A DNA stretch of 10,684 bases. Source: Treponema sp. Its GTDB lineage: Bacteria > Spirochaetota > Spirochaetia > Treponematales > Breznakiellaceae. This document shows positions 1 to 7,134 of this stretch, one piece after another. Below the pieces are notes generated by a model. It made no database searches. It saw nothing but the letters and a program-made list of their open reading frames with translations, and was not told the origin of the DNA. The stretch spans positions 1 through 10,684 of the forward strand of contig JAITAI010000043.1 in the NCBI GenBank assembly GCA_031284195.1, given 5' to 3'. The first letter of the stretch is position 1, and every line of letters begins with the position of its first letter. The position numbers and the translations under genes are program-made.

Positions 1-106
1 TTTAATACGCCTTCACCACTGCCCGCCACCCCAGCGCAGGCATTGCAAATTCATATCCCTTTATATACCTTGATAATAAGCTCACTCCAGAGCTGACTTT
101 ATATAT

Positions 107-110
107 AAGG
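107..110 (+). promoter_or_regulatory. Ribosome binding site of parC
   Basis: AAGG lies nine bases before the ATG at 120 and fixes that start. A second ATG at 112 reads only two codons before a stop that overlaps the parC start (TAATG), so it is not the gene start. Upstream, a small inverted repeat (AGCTC at 79-83, GAGCT at 90-94) sits in AT-rich DNA. I could not fit a convincing -35/-10 pair with normal spacing. Confidence 0.6.
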
Positions 111-119
111 TATGGATTA

Positions 120-2042
120 ATGGCTTTTATTAAAAATCTATTTGATAAAAACTTTCTTGAATACGCTTCTTACGTGATCAAGGACCGGGCAATCCCGGAT
201 TTGGAAGACGGCCTCAAGCCAGTCCAGCGACGGATCCTCCATTCGCTCTTTGAAATGGACGATGGGAAGTTTCATAAGGTGGCCAATGTGGTTGGTCACT
301 GCATGAAGTACCATCCCCACGGAGACGGTTCTATCGGGTCCGCTCTGGTGGTTCTGGCGAATAAGGACCTCTTTATCGACCGGCAGGGCAATTTCGGGAA
401 TATCTTCACCGGGGATGAGGCTTCTGCAGCCCGTTACATCGAGTGCCGGGCAACGGCCCTGGCAAAGGACATCTTTTATAATCCCAAGCTCACTTTGATG
501 ACCGATTCTTACGACGGCCGCAACAAGGAGCCGGTGCTGTTCCCCGCCAAGATCCCGGTTGTCCTTGTCATGGGGGCTGAGGGTATTGCCGTGGGCATGT
601 CCACCAAGATCTTACCCCACAACATCATCGAGGTGCTGGAAGCGGAAAAGGCCTGCCTCGAAGGTAAATCATTCAAACTTTACCCCGACTTCCCCACCGG
701 CGGGCTCGTGGATGTATCGGAGTATAAAGACGGAAACGGTAAAGTCCTGGTCCGGGCCAAACTTGATACCTCAGACCCTAAACGGATCATCATCCGGGAA
801 CTGCCCTTTGGTTCCACCACAGAAAGCCTCATCAGCAGTGTGGAAACCGCGGTCAAGGCAGGACGCATCAAGATCCAGTCCATCAACGATTTTACCACTG
901 AACAGGCGGAAATCGAGATTCGCCTGGCCCGGGGGGTGTATTCTGAAGAAACCGTGAATGCCCTCTTTGCCTTTACCGAGTGTGAGCAGTCCATCTCGGT
1001 CAATCTGCTGGTGATTCAGGATAATTTTCCGGTGGTGATGACCATTACCCAGGTAATACAGTATCATGCTCAACAGCTCCAAAAGCTCTTGATTAAAGAG
1101 CTGGAAGCGGAAAAAAAGGAACTCCAGGATAAGCTCCACCTGCGTACCCTGGAACGCATCTTCATTGAGGAACAGATCTACCAGGCCATTGAAAAGATGA
1201 AGACCCCTGAGGGGATTGAAAAGGCGGTGATCCAAGGGTTTAGCCCTTTCATGAAGGAAGTGGGAAGCCGGGGGCTGAATCCGGGGGATGTGGAACACCT
1301 GCTCCGGATCCCTATCCGGCGTATATCCCTCTACGATACTGCCAAAGTCAAGGCAGAGCTCCTTGAAATCGCCGCCCGGATTAAGGAGATAAACAAGCAC
1401 CTCAAAGGGATCGTCCCCTATGCAGTAAGTTTCCTCGAGAGTATCATTGCCAAGGTTAGGGCCAATGAGGAACTGGGTAAAGGGCAGCGCAAAACTGAGG
1501 TTCATACCTTCGCCAAGGTTGCGGTGAAGGAAGTGGTTAAGAAAGACCGGGACCTGAAGTACGACCAGGTCCGGGGCTATCTGGGCACGGCCGTAGGAGG
1601 GGAACTGATAGCGACCCTTTCTCCTTTCGACCGGATCCTCATCCTCCGCCACAATGGAACCTATACCGTGATGGCGGAGCTTCCAGAAAAAACCTTTATC
1701 GGCCCCGGGGCCTGGTGGATAGGGGTAGCAGATAAAGAGGCTTTGGCCGCGCTGGTGTTTACCGTCATTTATAAAGAAGAAAAGACCGGGTATCCCTGGA
1801 TCAAGCGCTGTATCATCGAAGGGTGGATCATGAACAAGGAGTATTCCTTGGTTCCTGAAGGAGCTTTGGTGCTCCATGTGGATACCCGGCAGCAATTCAC
1901 CTTCACCGCTTATTATGCCTCTAAGCCCCGGACGAGAACTACCAAGGGGAGTTTTAAGGCTCAAGATTATCCGATTAAAGGGCTTAAAGCCGGAGGGATA
2001 AAACTGACGGATCGGGTAATAGAACGGGTTGAAGTGAAATAA
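120..2042 (+). CDS. parC: DNA topoisomerase IV subunit A (ParC-type, 640 aa)
   Basis: This is the breakage-reunion subunit of a type IIA topoisomerase. With ParE it would pass one DNA duplex through a double-strand break, mainly to unlink daughter chromosomes. Seen in the sequence: the winged-helix part carries the HPHGD motif (65-69) and the Arg105-Tyr106 pair, where Tyr106 is the expected DNA-linking tyrosine. A glycine-rich GIAVGMST stretch (155-162) follows in the tower region. A charged coiled-coil arm runs at about 315-360, with a second helical stretch at about 405-455. A C-terminal beta-propeller-like region covers about 475-640. At 640 aa it is shorter than enterobacterial ParC (about 750 aa), mainly in the C-terminal domain. 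The gyrase box (QRRGGKG-like) is absent, which favours topoisomerase IV over gyrase. No parE is visible in the 119 bases upstream or anywhere else in the window. The residues matching Ser80 and Glu84 of E. coli ParC are Gly70 and Ser74. The reading frame is intact. Confidence 0.9.
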   Translation: MAFIKNLFDKNFLEYASYVIKDRAIPDLEDGLKPVQRRILHSLFEMDDGKFHKVANVVGHCMKYHPHGDGSIGSALVVLANKDLFIDRQGNFGNIFTGDEASAARYIECRATALAKDIFYNPKLTLMTDSYDGRNKEPVLFPAKIPVVLVMGAEGIAVGMSTKILPHNIIEVLEAEKACLEGKSFKLYPDFPTGGLVDVSEYKDGNGKVLVRAKLDTSDPKRIIIRELPFGSTTESLISSVETAVKAGRIKIQSINDFTTEQAEIEIRLARGVYSEETVNALFAFTECEQSISVNLLVIQDNFPVVMTITQVIQYHAQQLQKLLIKELEAEKKELQDKLHLRTLERIFIEEQIYQAIEKMKTPEGIEKAVIQGFSPFMKEVGSRGLNPGDVEHLLRIPIRRISLYDTAKVKAELLEIAARIKEINKHLKGIVPYAVSFLESIIAKVRANEELGKGQRKTEVHTFAKVAVKEVVKKDRDLKYDQVRGYLGTAVGGELIATLSPFDRILILRHNGTYTVMAELPEKTFIGPGAWWIGVADKEALAALVFTVIYKEEKTGYPWIKRCIIEGWIMNKEYSLVPEGALVLHVDTRQQFTFTAYYASKPRTRTTKGSFKAQDYPIKGLKAGGIKLTDRVIERVEVK

Positions 2043-2079
2043 AGCCCGGTACTACCGGAGGATACTGCATAGAAACGGG

Positions 2080-2114
2080 TAGGTTCTTTCATTAGGTTTT
2101 TCTTTACGTAAAGA
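2080..2114. repeat. Direct repeats and palindrome, possible IS terminus
   Basis: TAGGTT occurs at 2080-2085 and again at 2093-2098, a spacing of 13 bases, each followed by a T-rich stretch. A perfect 14-base palindrome TCTTTACGTAAAGA follows at 2101-2114. These lie just beyond the stop of the integrase-type pseudogene (minus strand, 2122). Repeated transposase-binding motifs near the end of an insertion sequence would look like this, but the outer boundary cannot be fixed from one copy. A 5-bp hairpin (CCGGT at 2046-2050, ACCGG at 2054-2058) just after parC has no T-run and is not a clear terminator. Confidence 0.35.
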
Positions 2115-2121
2115 GGGGCCC

Positions 2122-2465
2122 CTACAAATCCGGCTCCTTTCCCGTAGAGAACTGTACTGGCTTTGGTGGCCTCCGGAATGCCTCATTTAAATAAAGTAAC
2201 TTTAAGCCGCCGGATCTTTCCTGTCGAAACGGACTTAAGCGGCAATGGCCCCCCCGCAACGCGAAGAGAGCCTTGTTGACATTCTGCTGCAACAACCGGC
2301 TTGTAAAGTCCATAGAGCCCCCTGAGCTCTGCCTTTACTTCAGCAGAGAACACCTCCGATTCTATAAGGCGGTGATACGGACTGCGTGGCTCATCATACT
2401 TTTTGATCTCCTTAGAACCTACCTTCACCTTGCTTTCAAGTTTCATCGGGGGCATAAAAAACACA
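2122..2465 (-). pseudogene. C-terminal fragment of an integrase-core (rve/IS481-like) transposase
   Basis: The fragment reads FFMPPMKLESKVKVGSKEIK and then a KKYDEPRSPYHRLIES stretch. This resembles the part after the DDE core in integrase-type transposases, where an M-K-L, GSK and YD-P-TP-RL pattern is common. Two frames are needed: the first covers about 2464-2305, the second about 2305-2122 (LLQQNVNKALFALRGG onward), so a small indel lies near 2300. The catalytic domain is missing altogether, because the fragment begins exactly at the 3' end of the group II intron. A GTG at 2464 opens the first frame but there is no reason to think it is a real start. The family call rests on recognised pattern, not on a search. 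Non-functional. Confidence 0.55.
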
Positions 2466-2542
2466 ATCGAGTAGGAGGCTACCCATTAACTGAGTAGCCG
2501 TCCTCTCACACCACAATGAGTACCGTTCGGTACACGGCGGTT
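2466..2542 (-). ncRNA. Group II intron domains V and VI
   Basis: Domain V covers about 2542-2509. Its lower stem pairs ACCGCCGT (2541-2534) with ATTGTGGT (2517-2510); the pairing holds except for one C-U mismatch and includes G-U wobbles. The upper stem is GTACC/GGTAC closed by a GAAC loop. Domain VI follows at 2507-2466: GAG/CTC and AGGA/TCCT stems flank an unpaired A at 2472, seven bases from the 3' end, which is where the branch-point adenosine belongs. A GGCTAC/GTAGCC stem caps the domain. The maturase stop codon (2544-2542) touches the first base of domain V. The domain V mismatch may weaken catalysis. Confidence 0.8.
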
Positions 2543-3947
2543 CAATGGGTAGGAATAAGGCCTCGTATCTCCAATACCTGCCCTATCCTCTCGTGTAGCA
2601 TCTCAAATCGTTTTAGCACATCGGGAAATCCCATCGATTCAAGCTATTGGTTAGTCAGTGAGTGTTTGAGTATCGGACTATCGGCAGTACGCCAGGAGCC
2701 CTTCCGGGTATTTGCCCATGACCATGCCTGGTCTTTAGGGATTCCTAACTGAATCAGATTTTCACATCCCGTCCGTGCCCTCTTCCAGCATTTCCAGTAC
2801 ATCTGTCGTATCCGCTGTCTTAACCAGCCGTTTATCCGTTTCAAAGGTGCCTTCAGGTCCAATACCCTAACCAGCCTAACAAAAGCCGCCCTATCTCTTC
2901 CCGTATCCGTTCCATCTTTCCGCCTCGTTTCCGGCTTGTCAGGACTTTAAGCCTTTTCATAAGCCGTTTCAAGGGCTTCTCATGTACCCGTATCCCGATT
3001 CCTTCCTTCCGCCTTTAAAGGCTAAATCCCAGAAACTTCAGCTCCAGTGGGCTTCCGGTTCACTTTCAATTGCAGCTTCCCTTCAAGAAACTGTGTACAA
3101 CCTTCCATCACCCTCTGGGCGGCACGTCCGCTTTTGACGTAACTGTTACCGTCATCCGCATACCTGACAACCTTATGTCCCCCCTCTTCACGCATACGGT
3201 CGAACTTCGTCAGGTATATGTTGCTCAATAACGGTGAAAGGTTCCCGCCCTGCGGCGTCCCCTGTACTAGTTCGTCCTCCATCACCCCGCTTTTTAGGAA
3301 CTTCTTTATCAGCGTGATAATGGCCTCGTCCTTCACTATCTCCCGTACCATCTTTATCAACAAGTCATGATTCACTGGGTCAAAGAACTTTTCCAAGTCC
3401 CGGTCTACCACCCCGGTATATCCTTCCTCGTAGTATCCCTTGGCCCGCTGTATCGCCTGCTGCGCATTCCGTCCCGGCCTGAAGCTGTAACTGCTGTCTG
3501 AAAACATCGGTTCAAACACTGGTTGCAGAACTTGTACCACCGCCTGTTGTACCATCCGGTCTATCACCGTCGGTACTCCAAGTAGCCGCACTCCCCCTCC
3601 GCTTTGGGTATCTCTACCCGCCGTACAGGTTTCGCCTTGTACCACCTGCCTTCAATGCTCTCACCCCGTTCCCGATAGTGCCCTATGAGGTACAGTTCCC
3701 GTTCTTTCACCGTCACCCCGTCTAACCCGGCCGCTCCACCGTTCCTCACTCCCCCTTCGTACGCCAGAAACATATTCTCCTTCCCCAGCATCGTGCCAGT
3801 AGTTCACTATTGGGCTTGCACCCCCTACCCCGTCCCTGCCCGTGTCTCAATGCTTCGCGCTCCCGGCGGTTCTTGGGGTTCCACCCTATCCCCCATCGGA
3901 CAGTCAAAGTCAAGTTCCCCTTGCTTCGTTTTCTGCTCTCTCCACAT
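2542..3947 (-). pseudogene. ltrA: Group II intron reverse transcriptase/maturase, multiply frameshifted
   Basis: When intact this protein helps the intron RNA fold and splice, and copies it into DNA at a new site. The likely start is ATG at 3947 (MWREQKTKQ...). Reading order: N-terminal segment to about 3822; a shifted segment CKPNSELLAR; back to the first frame for MLGKENMFLAYEG (from 3791); a one-base shift in a G-run near 3600; then the RT core VRLLGVPTVIDRM, FRPGRNAQQAI, DLEKFFD, GTPQGGNLSPLLSN and the active-site YADD (3162-3151). The frame ends at 3022. Another frame carries IGIRVHEKPLKRL through GKMERIREEIGRL (about 3000-2870), the thumb/X region. From 2862 a further frame reads DLKAPLKRINGWL, YWKCWKRARTG and GIPKDQAWSWANTRKG, the C-terminal part. 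A TAG at 2644-2646 interrupts NQ*LESMGFPDVLKRF before the natural TGA at 2542. At least five frameshifts plus one nonsense codon make it non-functional, although the catalytic YADD is still there. Confidence 0.85.
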
Positions 3948-4395
3948 AGTTCCACCTTCCTCTCACTTCTTGGGACGTCCTATCGTTCGGCCCTTTCCAT
4001 TCAGCTGGTACTCCCGTTATTTCAAAGACATTCCCCCTCCTCGTACTATGCTGAACGTTCAGCCATACATCGCTGTATGGGTTGGGGTGCGGGTTCTACC
4101 GCTCCTTTCCACCTCCTATCGTCCATATCTCCCGGGTAAGGGCGAGTAACCTTCATCCCACCAACCGCCGCATTTACACCAAGGGTTCGGGTAGTATTGG
4201 ACTACACCTTATGACGTAGGCTTGTCCGCCCTGTAGTGCCTTATATGCGATTTCTGTCCGTCAGTCCGGGACTTTGCCTTCGGCTTCCTTCAGATTCCAC
4301 CTCGCGATGAACACCCTTACCGTTCGGCTAACACTTCCTACTACCAAGCGTATAGCGGACTTTCACCGCCGAGTTACTCCCCATGCCGGGTGCAC
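3948..4395 (-). ncRNA. Group II intron domains I to early IV (5' ribozyme half)
   Basis: This 448-base stretch holds no gene; it is the structured 5' half of the intron. It includes the 5' end GTGCA, the domain I signatures GTGAAAGTCC and CTGAAGGAAGCCGAAGGCAA, and GACGGACAGAAATCGCATAT. A hairpin with stem GTAGT/ACTAC and loop CCAAT sits about 195 bases from the 5' end (4205-4191); its place suits an exon-binding site 1 loop. CAAT in that loop could pair with ATTG of the exon sequence ATTGAC just before the intron, but two bases out of the usual register unless a C is bulged. A CATACAGCGATGTATG hairpin near 4080 probably belongs to domains III-IV. Confidence 0.7.
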
Positions 4396-4449
4396 GTCAA
4401 TGGCCGCCTTTTCAGTGGGGAATTGGGCGTTGAAATCGTAAAGAGTCAT
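4396..4449 (-). pseudogene. N-terminal 18 codons of an IS1595-like transposase
   Basis: From ATG at 4449 the minus strand reads MTLYDFNAQFPTEKAAID and then meets the intron 5' end between codons, at 4396/4395. The pattern (hydrophobic start, F-x-x-x-FPTE, then A-I-D/E) matches the beginnings of IS1595-family transposases, where a short acidic lead precedes a zinc-binding CPxC motif. That motif would come next and is absent: beyond the intron, at 2465, the sequence is an integrase-type fragment. So either the rest of the gene was lost by recombination at the intron, or the intron joined two pre-existing fragments. The match is short, so the family call is tentative. Upstream, AGTCT at about 4484-4465 can pair with AGACT before a T-run, but it is too weak to call a terminator. 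Confidence 0.5.
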
Positions 4450-4522
4450 TGTCCACTTCTAAAAAAAGTCTGCATAAGAGACTAACGAGACTTATATCAG
4501 AACTGGCGGTTTGGCTTTAAAA

Positions 4523-4542
4523 ATGAAAAAATTATGAAAAAA
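4523..4542. repeat. Short tandem repeat ATGAAAAAA
   Basis: ATGAAAAAA occurs at 4523-4531 and 4534-4542, an 11-base period. It lies over the end of the tail-gene remnant. It may be no more than low-complexity AT-rich DNA. Confidence 0.4.
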
Positions 4543-5730
4543 CGTGGTCATGCTCTTTAACAGGGGTAGGGTAAAAGGGTTCACTTATACGTAAGGGGAT
4601 AATTGCGTTGTTTTTTATTGATTGCCGCATAACCTCCTCCGTTTGTTGCGTTGCCCCTACGATTTTTTCTAGCTGTTTTGTATAATTCCTAAAACCTTCT
4701 ACGCCCGCATTTATCAATACGCTTCCGGTTTGTTAATTGTTCTTGCCCAAATAGAGCCTTAATATATTCCGCTTGTTTCGCATCCCCCATTCCTTCAAAG
4801 GATTTTCTAAGTTGTTCAATAATATCGACAAAATTAAGCAAATTTTCTTGCACGTCTTTCCTTCTTATACCGAGGGCTTTTAATGCTTTTCTCCCTTCTG
4901 TAACCGGTGCTAATAGTCTTGTCATTATTGTATTTATTTTAGTTCCCGCCTCAAAGTCTTTTATGGTGTTTGCGGCTAGAATATCTACAGTCGCGCTAAA
5001 ATCTTCTATACGCTGATTGGCTTTCTTGAATTGCGCACCTCCAGCACCAACCGTACCATAATAACGATAAATCCATGTTTGCGATGTTGACGGTTTTTAC
5101 CATAATATCTGAAACATATTGAAGATTTTCCGCAAGCTTTATCGGGTCATCGGTCATTTTCCTAAAAACATTTAAGGAGTCCGCTGCCATGCCTACTACT
5201 TGGTCAAGCTCTAGGCCCGCAGCGGCTGCTATATCTGCCACTTTCGGTAAAAGTGAAATTGCTTGTCCGCTTTTTATTCCGGCTATTGCCATAATAACGA
5301 GGGCGGTTTGTTCGGTGTTAAATTCGGTGGTGGCGGCGACCTTGCGCACTTCCTTGCCGATTAAATCGATTTTGGTTGTGAAATCATCCATACCCGGATT
5401 CAAGTCTGAAAATATACTACCAGCTTTATAAAGTTGACTGTCAAATTCAACAAATTGTTTTGTGGCTATTCCTACTCCCACATCTACAGCGCCTGGCGAT
5501 CCGGCAACGGCATATTGAGAAAATCTTTTTACTGATGGCAAAAGACGGCAAGCCGCTTGGCCTAAACGGTCAAGGCGGCTTGCGGCTTTATCAAAATCAT
5601 TCTTGAGGGCATTACTAAGGGTCTTAGACTGTATGCTGAGCATATTAAGTTCCCTGCCAATTTTACTGGTAGGCCCGGACACTTGGTCGATGAGTCTAAA
5701 AACCGCTTCGATTGAATATTTACTTGCCAT
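4532..5730 (-). pseudogene. Phage tail tape measure protein, truncated and frameshifted
   Basis: Tape measure proteins span the phage tail tube and set its length; intact ones usually exceed 600 residues. The likely start is ATG at 5730 (MASKYSIEAVFRLIDQVSGP), with AGGA upstream; an ATG at 5799 would only add non-conserved residues. The conserved TP901-type core is clear: KQFVEFDSQLYKAGSIFSDL, then VRKVAATTEFN, ALVIMAIAGIKSGQA, LPKVADIAAAAGLELDQV, and AENLQYVSDIMVKT. Frame one fails near 5062 after NMDLSLL; the second frame continues YGTVGAGGAQFKKANQRIEDF to INTIMTRLLAPVTEGRKAL and FVDIIEQL, SFEGMGDAKQAEYIKALFG. A second shift near 4720 restores SVLINAGVEGFRNYTKQLE and VMRQSIKN. Homology appears to stop near 4605; the tail IIPLRISEPFYPTPVKEHD is not recognised. 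The region is visibly richer in AT than its neighbours. No other tail, capsid or lysis gene is in the window. Non-functional relic of a prophage or phage-like tail cluster. Confidence 0.8.
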
Positions 5731-5843
5731 TATAGTTTCTATTTTCCTAAAATTGAAAAATAAAGAATCCCCGGAGCAAGGGCTAAACTTGACCCACAAT
5801 TTTCACCCATTCATGTAATACTCCCTGAAAAGTCAAGAACTTT

Positions 5844-5851
5844 AGAAGGGG
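5844..5851 (+). promoter_or_regulatory. Ribosome binding site of the IS4-like remnant
   Basis: AGAAGGGG stands three bases before ATG at 5855. It is a strong purine-rich site that supports this as the original transposase start even though the gene is now broken. Confidence 0.5.
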
Positions 5852-5854
5852 TCT

Positions 5855-7000
5855 ATGACCCAAGGGAAAAGTTTCGACAGGGAGAAAGAATGTGCCGAAC
5901 TGGATTTTCATTCACTCCAGGTGGAGGAACGATTGGTCAGGACCAGGGAGACCCTGATACGACAACCGGGTGCGTCAATTTGGGAAGCAAGCGAAAAACG
6001 GGCCGAAGCCAAAGGTATCTACCGGATGTTGGTCAATGAACGTTTTGACCGGGAGGGAATCCGCAGGGCACACCGGGAAGCGACGATGCGGTGGATGGCT
6101 GAGTATGACGGTACGATCCTGGCGGTACACCGGGGTTAACGACGACAGGCACTTGAAGAACGAGGGGATAGGGTATATTAGGGACAAGACCCTTGGGGGT
6201 AATGCCTTGCGGTAACTCGTGAGGGGCTGGTTTTGGAGCTTTTAGACCAGACAAGGTATAACCGGCCTGAACCGAAGGATGCATCGGCAAGCCACGAGAG
6301 CAAGAAGGTGAGGAGCAGGAGCGTTTGCGGTGGCTTGAAACCCTGGAGCGGACTGCGGGGTCAAGGTGCTAAGGGTCGGTGAGCGGGAAGGGGCTATGGC
6401 GAATTAAAGTCCGATGAGTTGTTCCCCAAGGCGCGGTCGTTGAAAGAACCGCGGCTCATCAGGATAGGAGGGAACCGGAAGACGGAGGAGCACAAGAGGA
6501 TAGGGGACGAAATACGGAAGAACCGATGCCCGGGGAGGGTGTAAGTAAGGCTCCCCCGTGACCGCCTGAGCGGGAAGCGGTAGTACCCTTACGCTATACC
6601 CGGTATTCGGTAAAAAGGCCTCAGATACGAAACAACGTTAAAACAGTGTCTGAAGTGATAGCTTTGCATCGTATCTCGGTGAAGGAGGAAGACCCGGTCA
6701 AAGGAAAATTGCCGATAGAATGGTTTCTTGAGACCAGTGAAGAAGTAACCAGCGCGGAAGACGCGTATGAATAGGGTGGCTAGTATATACAGCGATGGAA
6801 GATAGAGCGGTTTCACTAGGTGCTTAAAAGCGGATGTGCGATAGAGAAGTTACAGGAGCGGAGCATAGACAAGACAACAACGCTTATCCTGATATACTCG
6901 GTTATAGCGGTAATAATCTTGAACATGACTTATGCGGGACGGCTGACTCCTGAACTGTCCTGTTCCCTGCTTATGGGGGAAGAAGAATGGAAATCGCTCC
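5855..7000 (+). pseudogene. IS4-family (Tn5-like) transposase, heavily degraded
   Basis: The N-terminal 90 or so codons are intact: ELDFHSLQVEERLVRTRETL, RQPGASIWEASEKRAEAK, IYRMLVNERFDREGIRRAHREAT. This is the Tn5-type DNA-binding region. After TILAV (about 6127) bases are lost where a QD-T-T motif with the first catalytic Asp is expected. Other frames then give NEGIGYIRDKTLG (about 6159), LLDQTRYNRPEPKDASASHE (about 6238), RLRWLETLERTA, GVKVLRVGEREGA (the second Asp of a usual D-R-E-G is Glu here) and ELFPKARSLKEPRLIRI. The 3' third reads IEWFLETSEEVTSAEDAYE, two TAG stops (6772, 6781), then YIQRWKIERFH, TAG (6817), VLKSGCAIEKLQERS. This holds the IS4 Y-(2)-R-(3)-E-(6)-K signature with its catalytic Glu. 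Homology fades at GEEEW near 7000, so the C-terminus and right end are missing. It is dead as an element. I could not identify terminal inverted repeats. Confidence 0.8.
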
Positions 7001-7133
7001 GTTTATTTCAGGTTTCAGTATCGCCGCCGGTTTCGCGTTCATGCCTGGTTTTACCATGCTGGTCAATTCCGCCATGAGCGGTAAATTCAAAAGTATCGAC
7101 ATGGTATCATCGCTTAAGAGCGTGGAATTATGA
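6987..7133 (+). CDS. Hypothetical 48-residue hydrophobic ORF, probable gene-end fragment
   Basis: ATG at 6987 opens a frame reading MEIAPFISGFSIAAGFAFMP, then GFTMLVNSAMSGKF and ending KSIDMVSSLKSVEL. GGGGGA lies six bases before the ATG. The composition is protein-like (a hydrophobic, glycine-rich stretch with an amphipathic tail). The start overlaps, in another frame, the last recognisable IS4 text (GEEEW), so the ATG and the ribosome binding site belong to the IS. The coding-like part after about 7000 is therefore probably the C-terminus of a gene that the IS broke into. The first half could form one membrane segment. I do not recognise the family. It is too short to be sure it is expressed. 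Confidence 0.3.
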   Translation: MEIAPFISGFSIAAGFAFMPGFTMLVNSAMSGKFKSIDMVSSLKSVEL

Positions 7134-7134
7134 A

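Larger units (their letters stand above)
2466..4395 (-). mobile_element. Group II intron, full-length RNA with decayed maturase gene
   Basis: The element runs on the minus strand from GTGCACCCGGC at 4395 (canonical group II introns start GUGYG; here the fifth base is A) to CTACTCGAT at 2466 (3' AY end). The 5' part has typical domain I text such as GTGAAAGTCC, GGTAGTAGGAAG, CTGAAGGAAGCCGAAGGCAA and GAATCGCATAT. The middle carries the reverse transcriptase/maturase remnant in domain IV. Domains V and VI close the element. The length, about 1.93 kb, is normal for an ORF-bearing bacterial intron. The 5' exon is the first 18 codons of an IS1595-like transposase and the 3' exon is an unrelated integrase-type fragment. 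With its protein broken, the intron could move only if a maturase came from another copy. I do not assign a structural class. Confidence 0.85.

Noticed and set aside
2..170. Open minus-strand frame ending KGYEFAMPALGWRAVVKAY
   Set aside because: It looks protein-like at the end but is open for only about 55 codons, has no credible start, and overlaps the parC start. It could be a repeat fragment; nothing supports it as a gene.
771..1964. 397-codon minus-strand frame inside parC
   Set aside because: It is an antisense shadow of a well-conserved gene; its translation shows no family features and no ribosome binding site.
2510..2541. GTACC/GGTAC hairpin as a possible terminator or attachment site
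   Set aside because: Its position, loop and flanks match intron domain V, and no T-run follows.
2516..2752. 78-codon plus-strand frame at the intron 3' end
   Set aside because: It is opposite domain V and the maturase C-terminus, which explain the sequence fully.
3685..4149. 154-codon plus-strand frame opposite the intron
   Set aside because: It lies antisense to structured intron RNA and the maturase N-terminus; serine- and proline-rich text from pyrimidine-rich DNA, no motif.
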